Shown here piece by piece: positions 41,171-54,089 of a DNA stretch of 64,000 bases. The DNA is from Streptomyces sp. CG4. Lineage in GTDB: Bacteria > Actinomycetota > Actinomycetes > Streptomycetales > Streptomycetaceae. The notes below the pieces were generated by a model that was not told the DNA's origin, did not search any database, and saw nothing but the letters and a program-made list of their open reading frames with translations. The translations under genes were made by a program, and so were the position numbers. The stretch's first letter is position 1, and each line of letters starts with the position of its first letter. The stretch lies in assembly GCF_041080655.1 (NCBI RefSeq), contig NZ_CP163525.1:1302001-1366000 (forward strand), given 5' to 3'.

Positions 41171-42703
41171 TCAGCCCACACTCACCCGGACCTCGCCGCC
41201 GTGTGGGTCGACGTGCACCGTCCAGCCTGCGGTGAGGGTCAGGGGGCGGTTCGGCAGCGCGGTGCCGAGGCGCGGGCGCTCGCTGTGCAGGAGGCGGCCG
41301 TCCTGGTGGACCCGGAGGAGCGGGCGGGTGAGCGGGGCGCCGGTGCGCAGGACGTAACGGTCGGGCGAGCCGTGCGCAGTGACGCGGTTCGGGGCGATCC
41401 AGCGCAGCGGGGCCTCGGCGGCGAGCGGAAGTCCGGGGTCCGGCCAAGGCCCGCCCGCCAGGAAGTCCAGGACGGCACCGGCCACCCGGGCGCCCTCACC
41501 GGCCGCGGTGCCGGCACGCTCGACGGCGTGCAGGACGTTTCCGGCGGCGAAGACTCCCGGGCGCGAGGTGTGCAGGGTGCCGTCGACGGCCGGGCCGCGG
41601 GTGCCGGGGTCCAGGGCGAGGCCGCCGCGCCGGGCGAGTTCGTGGTCCGGGACGAAGTCGCCGGTGAACACGACGGTGTCGCAGGCCAGTACGGCCGTAC
41701 GGCCCTCGCGGTGCCGGACGCGGACCCCGGACAGGCGTCCCCTACCGAGGAGTTCGCAGACCGTGGTGTCCGTGAGGAGGGGCGTGCCGTGGCGCAGCCG
41801 GGCCGACCGGGCGCGGACCCGGCCGGTCTGGGCCCACGGGTGTTCCGTGACCAGCGCGACGACCTCCGCGCCGGCCGTGCGCAGGGTGGCGGCCGCCGTG
41901 TAGGAGACGTCCTCGGCGCCGACGACGACCGCGCGGGTGCCGATGTGCTGCCCGAACAGGTGGACCGCCTGCTGGAGTTCACCGGTGGTGTAGACACCGT
42001 CGGGGCGGGTGCCGGGCACCAGCCGAGCGGTGCGGGGGCGTTCCCGGGCACCGGTGGCCAGGACGACGGCCCGCGCCTCGATCGTCTCCGGCCCGCCGGG
42101 ACCGACGGCGGTGAGCACAGGACGGGCACCGGGACCGACAGGGACCGGGCCGGCCGACGCGCACTCCGTTCCCTTCCACCCCGCCGGACGGAAACCGGGA
42201 CCGGACGGGACCGCGCTCACCGAACCACCAGGGTCCGCTCCCTTCCACCCTTCCGGACGGGAATCGACGCCGGACGAAACCGCGCTCACCGAACCACCAG
42301 CGTCCGCTCCCTTCCGCACCGCTGGGCGGGTCCCGGCGGCCGCCGGGTGCGCGGCGTCCGTTCCCGCCTCGGGCACCTCCGCCTCCGCCGGATCCGGGCT
42401 CGTGCCCGTCTCCGCCCAGTCGAGAACCGTCGTCCCGGTCCGGATGACGGCGCCGGCCCGCTCGGCGGCCTCCGTCAGCAGACGGGCGTACCGCGGGCCG
42501 GTCAACGGGCGGGTCCAGGTGCCGAAGCCGCCGTGCGCACAGTGCCGCGGAACTCCGCCGGGCTGCTGCTCCCGCTCCAGCACCTCCACCCGCCCGACCC
42601 CTGCGGCGGCCAGCCGCGCGGCGGCGACGAGCCCAGCAGGACCGGCACCGACGACGAGAACGTCCACCCGGCGCAAGTCCGCCCCGCCCAGCCCGGCACT
42701 CAC
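41171..42703 (-). CDS. GlpB-like FAD/NAD(P)-dependent oxidoreductase with a repeat insert
   Basis: A 510-residue flavoprotein. VDVLVVGAGPAGLVAAARLA at the N-terminus binds FAD; AVVLATGARERPRTARLVPG near residue 225, IGTRAVVVGAEDVSYTAAAT near 260 (NAD(P) site) and SRPGVFAAGNVLHAVE near 390 complete the fold. Residues about 125-180 hold an unusual low-complexity insert with two 23-residue repeats. GTG at 42703 begins where FAD-domain similarity starts. Downstream of GlpK and a GlpA-like protein, it probably forms part of a multi-subunit glycerol-3-phosphate dehydrogenase or passes on electrons. Confidence 0.85.
   Translation of the reverse strand: MSAGLGGADLRRVDVLVVGAGPAGLVAAARLAAAGVGRVEVLEREQQPGGVPRHCAHGGFGTWTRPLTGPRYARLLTEAAERAGAVIRTGTTVLDWAETGTSPDPAEAEVPEAGTDAAHPAAAGTRPAVRKGADAGGSVSAVSSGVDSRPEGWKGADPGGSVSAVPSGPGFRPAGWKGTECASAGPVPVGPGARPVLTAVGPGGPETIEARAVVLATGARERPRTARLVPGTRPDGVYTTGELQQAVHLFGQHIGTRAVVVGAEDVSYTAAATLRTAGAEVVALVTEHPWAQTGRVRARSARLRHGTPLLTDTTVCELLGRGRLSGVRVRHREGRTAVLACDTVVFTGDFVPDHELARRGGLALDPGTRGPAVDGTLHTSRPGVFAAGNVLHAVERAGTAAGEGARVAGAVLDFLAGGPWPDPGLPLAAEAPLRWIAPNRVTAHGSPDRYVLRTGAPLTRPLLRVHQDGRLLHSERPRLGTALPNRPLTLTAGWTVHVDPHGGEVRVSVG
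42171..42308 (-). repeat. Two in-frame 69-bp tandem repeats inside the oxidoreductase gene
   Basis: Units start at 42171 and 42240, and a partial third at 42309 (CCCTTCC anchor), with period 69 bases or 23 codons. The encoded units read KGADAGGSVSAVSSGVDSRP and KGADPGGSVSAVPSGPGFRP, each followed by a GW. Confidence 0.9.
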
Positions 42704-43074
42704 CGGACCCCACCTGCCTCCATCACACCCGGCCCCATGTCCGCCACACCCACACCCTCCGCCCAGCACCACCACCAGCACGCCCGACAGCACCGACACC
42801 CACGACGAAAACACCGACCCAGCTGAAGCCCACCCCGCCCGACCCAGCACCCGCCGGACCCGGCCTCGTCCCCCTCACACTCGGCCTCGCGACCGTCATG
42901 CCCGCCTCCTCCGCCCGACACCGGCATCAGCGAGCCCGGCGGGGCCGATGCCGGCGCCGAGGACGCCGACGCGGTGCGCGGCCGCCCTGCCCGGCCCTGC
43001 ACCCCTCACACCCGGCTCCACATCCGGCGCACCCAGCCCCACTCCCGTCGCGACCAGCCCCACTCCCGTTCCCG
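42704..43074 (-). other. 371-base low-complexity spacer in the glycerol operon
   Basis: Between the GlpA-like stop and the GlpB-like start the minus strand is strongly G/T-biased with many GTG, GGTGT and GCGGGCATGACG-type motifs. Two short frames start at GCGGGCATGACG (43080 and 42900), giving Gly/Val-rich peptides (MTGTGVGLVATGVGLGAPD; MTVARPSVRGTRPGP) with no recognisable fold. They could be decayed sequence or spacer; I do not support a gene. Confidence 0.5.
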
Positions 43075-44486
43075 TCATGCCCGCCCCCTCTCCACCAGCT
43101 CCCGCACCGCCGCCCCGCAGTAGAAGCCCTGGCAGCGGCCTGCGCGGGCGCGGGTGCGGCGGCGTAGGCCTTCCACGGTGCGGGGCGGGATCGGGGAGGC
43201 GAGGGCGTCGCGGATCTCGCCGCGGGAGACCCGCTCGCAGTGGCAGACAAGCGTGCCGTACTCGGGGTCGGCGGCGATGAGTTCGGGGCGCTGGTACGGG
43301 CGCGGGAAGGCCTCGCCGAGGTTGGGCATGGTCACCGGCTCCGGCTCGCGCACCGGGCCGAGGCCGAGTCCGCCTGCGGCCAGCAGGCCGGTGACATGGG
43401 CGGCGATGGCCATCGAGGCGGTCAGGCCGGTGGAGCGGATGCCGCCGACGGTGACGTACGCCTGCCCAGGGTGGGCGGTGATGCGGTAGTCCTCCTGGCC
43501 CGTGGCCGCGCGCAACCCGGCGTAGACGGCGGTGACCTCCTCGTCGAGGAGGGCGGGGAGGATACGGCGGCCCTTGGCCCTGAGGCCGGCCAGGCCGTCG
43601 GTGGTGGATCCGGTGGCCCGCTTGTCGTCCAGGTCCTCCGCGGTGGGCCCGAGCAGGACGTTGCCGTAGACGGTGGGCGCGACCAGGACGCCCTTGCCCA
43701 GCGCGGTCGGGACGGGCAGGAGGATGTGCCGGACGAGCGGGCGGGCGAACTTGTCGTACACGAGGAGCTGGCCGCGGCGCGGGGTGACGGTGAAGTCCTC
43801 GTGGCCGAGCAGCCGGTCGACGGTGTCGGCGTGCAGTCCGGCCGCGTTGACCAGGTGGCGGGCCCGCAGGGGACCGCGGGAGGTGAGCATCCGGTGGCCG
43901 TCGGTCTCCCAACCAGCCTGAATGAGCCTGGTGTTGAGGTGCAGATCCACTCCGGCGCGGACCGCCTGGGTGGCGTACGCCAGGGTCGTCGTCCAGGGGC
44001 AGATGATGCTCTCGCCGGGTACGTGCAGCGCGCCGAGGGCTCCGGGGCCGAGGTGGGGTTCGCGGGCGTACAGCTCGGCGGGGCCCAGCAGGCGCGTCTC
44101 GTGGTGGTCGTTGCGCTCGGCCTTCTCGGCCAGCCGGGGCAGGGCGGCCAGTTGCTCCTCGTCCCAGGCGACCAGCAGGGCGCCGACGCGTTCGACAGGG
44201 ATGCCGGACTCGGCCGCGTAGGCGCCGAGCCGCTCGTGGCCCTCGCGGACCAGCCGGGCCTCCAGGGTGCCGGGCGCCGCGTCGAAACCGGTGTGCAGGA
44301 TCGCCGTGTTGGCCTTGGAGGTGCCCTGCCCGACGTCGTCCTGGGCCTCGACGAGGGCGACGCTCAGGCGGGGGTGCCGGGCGAGTTCGCGGGCGAGGGC
44401 GCAGCCGACGACGCCGGCGCCGACGATCACGACGTCGTACGTCCGGGTGGGCAGCGGGCCTTCCGCGGTGACGTTGGTGGTGACGG

Positions 44487-44490
<4 letters not shown>
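43075..44490 (-). CDS. GlpA-like FAD-dependent glycerol-3-phosphate dehydrogenase with C-terminal [2Fe-2S] domain
   Basis: A 471-residue protein. TYDVVIVGAGVVGCALAREL is the FAD site; QGTSKANTAILHTGFDAAPG and ARHLVNAAGLHADTVDRLLG are DAO-fold blocks. The last 65 residues form a BFD-like [2Fe-2S] domain with VCHCERVSRGEIRDAL and RAGRCQGFYCGAAVRELV, giving four Cys. This is the GlpA arrangement of anaerobic-type glycerol-3-phosphate dehydrogenases. ATG at 44490 overlaps the kinase stop (ATGA). It would oxidise glycerol-3-phosphate made by the kinase. Confidence 0.9.
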
Positions 44491-45917
<1,427 letters not shown>

Positions 45918-46230
45918 CGCGCCTTCTCCCACTCCGCCACTCCGCCACTCCGCACGGAAGACTCCTGAGTCACCGGAGGCCACACCGCCACCGAAGATCA
46001 CCGCGTCAGCCTGCCGCCGTGCCGCACCCGGCGTCAAGCACCTCCGGCGGCCACGGACCTCCAACTTGCCTGCATAAATGGTTGAGTTGACAACAATGGC
46101 ACGGCGGAACCCGCCCCTCTATAGTGACCGCCGACCAGCGCGCCACCCCACATTCGCCGCCCACAGGAGTGCTGTTGCTACGCCACCCCGCCACACCGCC
46201 CGTGCGCCCGTGGCCCGGGGCCGCCGGCTG
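45918..46230. promoter_or_regulatory. Divergent promoter region of the glycerol operon
   Basis: 313 bases between divergent genes. An A+T-richer core at 46069-46125 contains the palindrome GTTGACAAC (46086-46094), TTGACA (46087-46092) and TATAGT (46120-46125), but their 27-base spacing is too long for one promoter. A triple ACTCCGCC repeat lies at 45931-45955. No gene is supported. Confidence 0.4.
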
Positions 46231-47217
46231 ATGGCCAGAGAAGGACCCCGTCCCTCCTACGACCCCGCCGGCCCGGACCAGGCCCTGCGCGCCGCGCTCC
46301 AGGACCTGCGCACCGGCCGCTGGATGGCCATGCGCGCGCTGCTCGCGGAGACGGCGCCCGGGTGGCAGTGGACCCAGCGCACCCAGGTCCTCGCGGCGGC
46401 CGCGGCCGGCACCGACGTGGTGCGCGCCTGGCTCGCGGAGGACCCGGGCAGCGTCCATGCCGCGGTGATGCACGCACGGGTCGGTGTGGAGCGGGCGCTG
46501 CGGGCGCAGCGGGACAAGCATCTGCGCACCCATGAACTGTGGATCGAGGCCTGGGACGCCGCCCAGTCCGCCACCCGGATCGCCCCGAAGGACCCGGTGC
46601 CCTGGGTGTGTCTGCTGGCGCTGGCCCAGCTGGATCCCGAGCAGCGCTGGGCGGAGCACCGGGAGGCCGCGCCCGAGGCGTTGCTGCCGCCCGGCCCCTG
46701 GGGGCTGCTGGCCGAGGCCGGCCGGCGTGACCCGTACAACCGCGAGGCCCACCACCGGATGCTCCAGTTCCTGTACGCGCGCGGCAGCTCGGGCCGGCTC
46801 GCGGAGGCCGCCGGCTACGCACAGTGGGCCGCCGGGCAGGCACCGCCCGGCTCCGCCCTGCATGTGCTGCCGCTGTACGTCCGGGTCGAGCGCTACCGGC
46901 GCGACAGCGGGCACGACGCGGCGCTCGACCTGCACTGGGTGGCGGAGGACGCGGCGCGCGAGGCGGAGCGCGCCCTGCGCTCCTGGTTCGAGCTCACCCA
47001 GCGCGCCGAGCGCTCCCTGCTGGACCTCAACCATCTGGCGCACGCCCTGTGGGGCTCGCTGCAGTTCCCCGACGCGGCGCGGGTGTTCGACGCCATCGGA
47101 CCGTACTTCACACCCCCGCCCTGGATGTACCGCACGCCCGACCGGGGCCGTGCCGTGGAGGTCTTCACCCAGGCCCGGGAGCGCTGCCGGGCCGCCGCGG
47201 ACGGCTCCCGCCCCTGA
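46231..47217 (+). CDS. Hypothetical helical-repeat protein
   Basis: A 328-residue cytosolic protein, all-helical and rich in Ala/Arg/Trp, resembling TPR-like proteins of the kind found widely in Streptomyces; not assigned. Repeating blocks include YDPAGPDQALRAALQDLRTG, AAQSATRIAPKDPVPWVCLL, DPYNREAHHRMLQFLYARGS and RSLLDLNHLAHALWGSLQFP. No signal or membrane segment. The frame is open upstream to 46078; ATG at 46231 is preferred because earlier sequence is basic, low-complexity and promoter-like, though no strong ribosome site precedes it. Confidence 0.7.
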   Translation: MAREGPRPSYDPAGPDQALRAALQDLRTGRWMAMRALLAETAPGWQWTQRTQVLAAAAAGTDVVRAWLAEDPGSVHAAVMHARVGVERALRAQRDKHLRTHELWIEAWDAAQSATRIAPKDPVPWVCLLALAQLDPEQRWAEHREAAPEALLPPGPWGLLAEAGRRDPYNREAHHRMLQFLYARGSSGRLAEAAGYAQWAAGQAPPGSALHVLPLYVRVERYRRDSGHDAALDLHWVAEDAAREAERALRSWFELTQRAERSLLDLNHLAHALWGSLQFPDAARVFDAIGPYFTPPPWMYRTPDRGRAVEVFTQARERCRAAADGSRP

Positions 47218-47318
47218 CATACCCCTGACCTGCACATACCCCTGAGAAGTCCCTGAAGAGTTCCGAAGGTCCCTGAACGTGCCCTGTCCTCAAGCCCGTT
47301 GACCCGGAGGTCCCCCGC

Positions 47319-48851
47319 ATGTCCCCCACCCCCGAGCCCTCGCCCGCCCCGGGCCTGCGCCAGCAGGACGAGGAGCGGCGGCTGCGCGAACTCGGCTACC
47401 GGCCGGTGCTGGCCCGCCGCATGGGCGGTTTCGGCAACTTCGCGATCAGCTTCTCGGTGATCTCGATCCTGTCCGGCTGCATGACCCTGTACGGCTTCGG
47501 CCTCAACACCGGCGGCCCGGCCGTGATGCTGTGGGGCTGGGCGGGCGTCGGCCTGTTCGTGCTGTGCGTAGGCCTGGCGCTCGCCGAGGTGACCAGTGCC
47601 TATCCGACCTCCGGCGCGCTGTACTACATGGCCGACCGGCTCGGCGGCCGCCGCTGGGGCTGGTACACCGGCTGGCTGAATCTGCTCGGTCTGCTCGGCG
47701 CGATCGCCGGCATCGACTACGGCGCCGCGCTGTTCACCGGCGCGTTCGCGAACCTCCAGTGGGGCTTCACGCCGACGCCCGGCAAGACCATGCTGATCTT
47801 CTGCGTCATCCTGCTGCTGCACGCGGTGCTGAACCTGTTCGGCGTGCGCCTGGTCAGCCTGCTCAACTCCATCAGCGTGTGGTGGCACCTGGCGGGCGTC
47901 GCGCTCATCGTCGGCGCGCTCGCGATCGTCCCCGACCACCATCGGTCGGCGTCCTTCGTGTTCACGAAGTTCGTCAACGAGACCGGCTGGCACAACCCGG
48001 TCTACGTGGCGGCCATCGGCCTGCTGCTCGCGCAGTACACCTTCTCCGGCTACGACGCCTCCGCCCACCTGTCGGAGGAGACCTCGCAGGCCTCGGTGTC
48101 CGCGGCGCGCGGCATCGTACGGTCCATCTGGGCGTCCTGGATCGCCGGCTTCGTCCTGCTCGCCGGACTGACCTTCGCCATCCAGAACTACGACGCCACG
48201 CGCAACACCGCCACGGGCGTGCCGCCCGCGCAGATCCTGCTCGACGGCCTCGGCACGGACGGCGCCAGCGCGCTGCTCCTCGTGGTGATCATCGCCCAGC
48301 TGTTCTGCGGCAACGCCGAGGTCGCCGCGGCCAGCCGGATGGTGTTCGCGTTCAGCCGGGACGGCGCGCTGCCCGGCTCGCACCTGTGGCGCACGGTGAG
48401 CAGCCGCACCCAGACTCCGGTCGCCGCCGTCTGGCTGGCCGTCGTCGTGGCGGGCGTCCTCGCCCTGCCGTCGCTGTACTCGGCTACGGCGTACAACGCG
48501 GTGACCGCCATCAACGTCATCGGCATCACCCCCGCCTACGCCATCCCGGTGCTGCTGCGGCTGCGCGCGGGCGACCGTTTCCAGCCGGGGCCCTGGCAGC
48601 TGGGCCGCTGGAGCAGGCCGATCGGCTGGATCGCGGTGATCTGGGTGGCCGGTGTGACCGTGCTGTTCTGTCTGCCGCAGGCCTCGCCGGTCACCGTCGA
48701 CTCGATGAACTACGCCTCGGTGGCCCTCGCCGTCGTCCTGGTCCTCGCGACCATCTGGTGGTACGTCGCCCGCCGCGCGTACGGCACCCCCACCGCCGCC
48801 GCGTACGGCAGCGACCGCGACCAGGCCGAACTCGCGGAGGGCATCATCTGA
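47319..48851 (+). CDS. APC-family amino acid / GABA permease
   Basis: A 510-residue permease with 12 hydrophobic segments. RMGGFGNFAISFSVISILSG opens TM1, followed by ALAEVTSAYPTSGALYYMAD, IGLLLAQYTFSGYDASAHLS with EETSQASVSAARGIV, and ASRMVFAFSRDGALPGSHLW; these blocks mark the GABA/BAT1-like branch of the APC superfamily. CGGAGGT precedes ATG 47319. Between the preceding gene and this start lie two CATACCCCTGA repeats. It imports an amino acid or amine by proton coupling; the substrate is not certain. Confidence 0.92.
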   Translation: MSPTPEPSPAPGLRQQDEERRLRELGYRPVLARRMGGFGNFAISFSVISILSGCMTLYGFGLNTGGPAVMLWGWAGVGLFVLCVGLALAEVTSAYPTSGALYYMADRLGGRRWGWYTGWLNLLGLLGAIAGIDYGAALFTGAFANLQWGFTPTPGKTMLIFCVILLLHAVLNLFGVRLVSLLNSISVWWHLAGVALIVGALAIVPDHHRSASFVFTKFVNETGWHNPVYVAAIGLLLAQYTFSGYDASAHLSEETSQASVSAARGIVRSIWASWIAGFVLLAGLTFAIQNYDATRNTATGVPPAQILLDGLGTDGASALLLVVIIAQLFCGNAEVAAASRMVFAFSRDGALPGSHLWRTVSSRTQTPVAAVWLAVVVAGVLALPSLYSATAYNAVTAINVIGITPAYAIPVLLRLRAGDRFQPGPWQLGRWSRPIGWIAVIWVAGVTVLFCLPQASPVTVDSMNYASVALAVVLVLATIWWYVARRAYGTPTAAAYGSDRDQAELAEGII

Positions 48852-48884
48852 GCCGGGCTGTCCGACGAGCGCCGGTCCGGGTGC

Positions 48885-48896
48885 GAACTGGTGTTC
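48885..48896. promoter_or_regulatory. LexA-box-like sequence upstream of mscS
   Basis: GAACTGGTGTTC fits the actinobacterial SOS box GAAC-n4-GTTC and is followed by CAGGAT (48909-48914), a possible -10 element. It lies 138 bases before the mscS start. Such 8-base matches occur by chance, so this is only a candidate. Confidence 0.3.
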
Positions 48897-49033
48897 CGGA
48901 TACGGCAGGATGAGCGATCGCGCCGGTCACGGGAGTTCCCCGGCCGGCGCGTTCGCACATCCCGCACATCGACAGGTGACCACGTGACGACACTGCACAA
49001 CTCCGCAAGCGGCCCATGCCCCGGAGGTGACCG

Positions 49034-50119
49034 GTGAACCGCGCGCTGACCCTGGACGACCTCGTCCTCGCCGGTGTCTCGGTCGCGGCGGGCCTGCTGC
49101 TCGCCTTCCTGTCCCACACCCTGCTGCGCTGGCTGGCCAAGCACGCCAAGCGGACGAAGTGGAGCGGCGACGACGTCATCGTGGACGCGCTGCGCTCGGT
49201 CGTGCCGTGGGCGGCCATCGCGGGCGGCGCGGCGGCGGCAGCGGCCGTACTGCCGCTGACGCGTACGGTGCAGCACCACACCGACCAGTTCCTGGAGGTG
49301 TGGCTGATCCTGGTGGTGACGCTGTCCGCGGCCCGGGTGATCGCCGGTCTGGTCAGCACGGTCACCCAGTCCCGCTCGGGCGTGGCGGGCTCGGCGACCA
49401 TCTTCGTCAACATCACCCGCGTGCTGGTCCTGGCGATCGGCTTCCTGGTCGTGCTCCAGACGCTCGGCATCTCCATCGCACCCTTGCTGACCGCCCTCGG
49501 CGTCGGCGGCCTGGCGGTGGCCCTCGCTCTCCAGGACACCCTCGCCAACCTCTTCGCGGGCATCCACATCCTGGCCTCCAAGACGGTCCAGCCCGGCGAC
49601 TACATCCGGCTCAGCAGCGGCGAGGAGGGCTATGTCGTCGACATCAACTGGCGTCAGACGACGGTCCGCCAGCTCTCCAACAACCTGGTGGTCATCCCCA
49701 ACGGCCAGCTCGCCAAGGCCAACATGACCAACTACACCCATCCCGAGCAGCGGTTGACGATCCCGGTGCAGGCCGGGGTGGGCTACGACGCCGACCTGGA
49801 GCACGTGGAGCGGGTGACGGCGGAGGTCGTCGCGGAGGTCATGCGGGAGGTCGAGGGCGCCGTCCCGGACCACGAGCCCGCCATCCGCTTCCACACCTTC
49901 GGCGACTCCCGGATCGGCTTCACGGTGATCCTCGGCGTCGGCGAGTTCAGCGACCAGTACCGCATCAAGCACGAGTTCATCAAGCGCCTCCATCGCCGCT
50001 ACCGCCGGGAGGGCATCAGCATCCCGGCGCCCACCCGCACGGTGTCCCTGCAGCAGGCAGCGGTGGTGATTCCGCAGCAGCGGAGCGGGGAGGACATGGT
50101 CTCGGGGTCCGCCGAGTAG
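49034..50119 (+). CDS. Small-conductance mechanosensitive channel (MscS family)
   Basis: A 361-residue channel. Four hydrophobic segments (residues 8-28, 58-78, 88-108, 123-143) precede the pore helix LLTALGVGGLAVALALQDTL with its Gly/Ala pattern, then the cytoplasmic beta domain LASKTVQPGDYIRLSSGEEG and NNLVVIPNGQLAKANMTNYT. GGAGGTGA precedes GTG 49034. It releases solutes on osmotic downshock. The C-terminal 40 residues are polar and unconserved. Confidence 0.93.
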   Translation: MNRALTLDDLVLAGVSVAAGLLLAFLSHTLLRWLAKHAKRTKWSGDDVIVDALRSVVPWAAIAGGAAAAAAVLPLTRTVQHHTDQFLEVWLILVVTLSAARVIAGLVSTVTQSRSGVAGSATIFVNITRVLVLAIGFLVVLQTLGISIAPLLTALGVGGLAVALALQDTLANLFAGIHILASKTVQPGDYIRLSSGEEGYVVDINWRQTTVRQLSNNLVVIPNGQLAKANMTNYTHPEQRLTIPVQAGVGYDADLEHVERVTAEVVAEVMREVEGAVPDHEPAIRFHTFGDSRIGFTVILGVGEFSDQYRIKHEFIKRLHRRYRREGISIPAPTRTVSLQQAAVVIPQQRSGEDMVSGSAE

Positions 50120-50220
50120 CCGGCCCGAGCGCGAGAGGGCGGGCGTGGCCGAGCCCGCCCACGCCCGCCCCGCCGGTCAGAGCGTCGCGGAGTTCTCGTG
50201 GCCGGCGGCCGCCGCGCCTG

Positions 50221-50473
50221 CCGTCCGGGGTGGGCACCCAGGCCGTGTGCGGGAGGGTGCGGCGCGGGTCGGCGGAGTAGGAGACACAGACGGTCGCGGC
50301 CGCGGCCGCCGGGAGCGGCCGGGCGGGGGTGATCCAGAGCTTCTCGTCCGCCTGCTCCCAGCCGGCGGGCGGCCGCAGACGGACACGGAGTGGATGTCCA
50401 GGCCGAGCGCGTCGAGCGAGAGGCGGGTCAGCTCCCGGGTGGTGGGGATCCTCAGGGTGGCGGTGGAGTCCAC
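50221..50473 (-). pseudogene. M1 aminopeptidase N-terminal relic
   Basis: On the minus strand TATLRIPTTRELTRLSLDAL then GLDIHSVSV, followed after a frameshift by PPAGWEQADEKLWITPARPL, VCVSYSADPRR and TAWVPTPDG, reproduces the beta-sandwich N-terminal domain of M1 (PepN-like) aminopeptidases. The catalytic domain is absent. The rest of the 697-base gap 50120-50816 shows nothing else except the icd promoter region at its right end. Confidence 0.65.
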
Positions 50474-50597
50474 CAGCCGGCTCCGCTCGCGCGGGGGGGG
50501 ACCCCATCGCGTCGCCGCCCTCCTCCGCCTTGCAGCTGGACGCACCAGCCCCCGCTCACCTGTGCCGATCAGGCACCGTCACTCTCCCGCGACCTGA

Positions 50598-53036
<2,439 letters not shown>

Positions 53037-53066
53037 TACCCGCGGCGTTTGCGCCGTCGTACTGAA

Positions 53067-53102
53067 CTCCGCCCCGGCCGGTGACCCCCGACCGGGGCGG
53101 AG
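53067..53102 (+). terminator. Terminator after icd
   Basis: Perfect 11-bp stem CTCCGCCCCGG / CCGGGGCGGAG with a 14-base loop, 30 bases after the icd stop. Confidence 0.85.
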
Positions 53103-53208
53103 CCGTCTGTGCGGCAAGTGGGGCTTCCGGTACGGGACTTGAACAGCCGATGCGGACGGGGCCGCCGATGTGACACCTTGCCCCTGACACCGACCCCTTG
53201 GAGCAGCC

Positions 53209-54003
53209 GTGCCCACCCCGTCGTCCCCCTCGTACGCACTCCTCCCCGGCGCCCCCGGGTCACCCGTGCTGCTGCACGTGCCGCACTCGGCGCGGGGGAT
53301 TCCGCAGGACGTGCGCCGGGGGATCGTGCTGGACGACGGGGCGCTGGAGCGGGAGCTGGACCACATCACGGACGCGCACACCGCCGAGCTGGCCGAGCGG
53401 GCCGCCGCGCTGGCCGCCGTCCGGCCCTGGCGGTTCGTGAACCGGCTGTCCCGGCTGGTCGTGGACCCGGAGCGGTTCCCGGACGAGCGGGAGGAGATGG
53501 CGGCCGTCGGCATGGGCGCCGTATACACGCGGACCACGCACCGGGCCGAGCTGCGGCCCGCGGCCGGCGATCCGGAACCACTGCTGGACCGGTACTTCCG
53601 GCCGTACGCGCGGGCCATGACCGAGGCGGTCGCGGACCGGCTGGCAGCGGCCGGGCGGGCCGTGGTGATCGACGTGCACTCCTACCCGACAAAGCCGCTC
53701 CCTTACGAGCTGCACGGCGACGGCCCGCGCCCACCGGTGTGCCTGGGCACGGACCCCTTCCACGCCCCGCCGGAACTGACCGAGGCGGCCCGCAAGGCGT
53801 TCGCGGTCTGCGGGGAGACGGGACTGGACAGCCCCTTCGCCGGGACGTACGTGCCGCTGCAGTTCTACGGCACCGACGCCCGGGTCGGCGCCCTGATGGT
53901 GGAGATCCGGCGGGACACGTACATGACGGAGCCGGGCGGGGCGGCGGGGCCGGGGCTGGAGCGACTGGCACACGCGCTGGCCGAACTCGTCGACGCGGTC
54001 TGA
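53209..54003 (+). CDS. N-formylglutamate amidohydrolase-family protein
   Basis: A 264-residue hydrolase. VLLHVPHSARGIPQDVRRGI near residue 20, LDHITDAHTAELAERAAALA near 50 and VVIDVHSYPTKPLPYELHG near 147 provide His/Asp/Glu residues typical of the zinc-binding fold, and LMVEIRRDTYM closes it. GTG at 53209 has TTGGAG upstream. The family includes HutG-type enzymes of histidine breakdown, but no other hut gene is nearby, so the physiological substrate is open. Confidence 0.85.
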   Translation: MPTPSSPSYALLPGAPGSPVLLHVPHSARGIPQDVRRGIVLDDGALERELDHITDAHTAELAERAAALAAVRPWRFVNRLSRLVVDPERFPDEREEMAAVGMGAVYTRTTHRAELRPAAGDPEPLLDRYFRPYARAMTEAVADRLAAAGRAVVIDVHSYPTKPLPYELHGDGPRPPVCLGTDPFHAPPELTEAARKAFAVCGETGLDSPFAGTYVPLQFYGTDARVGALMVEIRRDTYMTEPGGAAGPGLERLAHALAELVDAV

Positions 54004-54004
54004 A

Positions 54005-54022
54005 GCGCCCCGGAAGGGGCGC
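54005..54022 (+). terminator. Stem-loop after the amidohydrolase
   Basis: 7-bp stem GCGCCCC / GGGGCGC with a GGAA tetraloop, starting two bases after the stop codon. Confidence 0.7.
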
Positions 54023-54089
54023 GGGGCCGTATCGACCACTCGGAGCACTACCGCAGGACAGCGAGCCAGGGGCATACCAGGGTGGTCGC

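Noticed and set aside
46087..46125. TTGACA and TATAGT as a sigma-70-type promoter
   Set aside because: Spacing is 27 bases, far from the usual 16-19.
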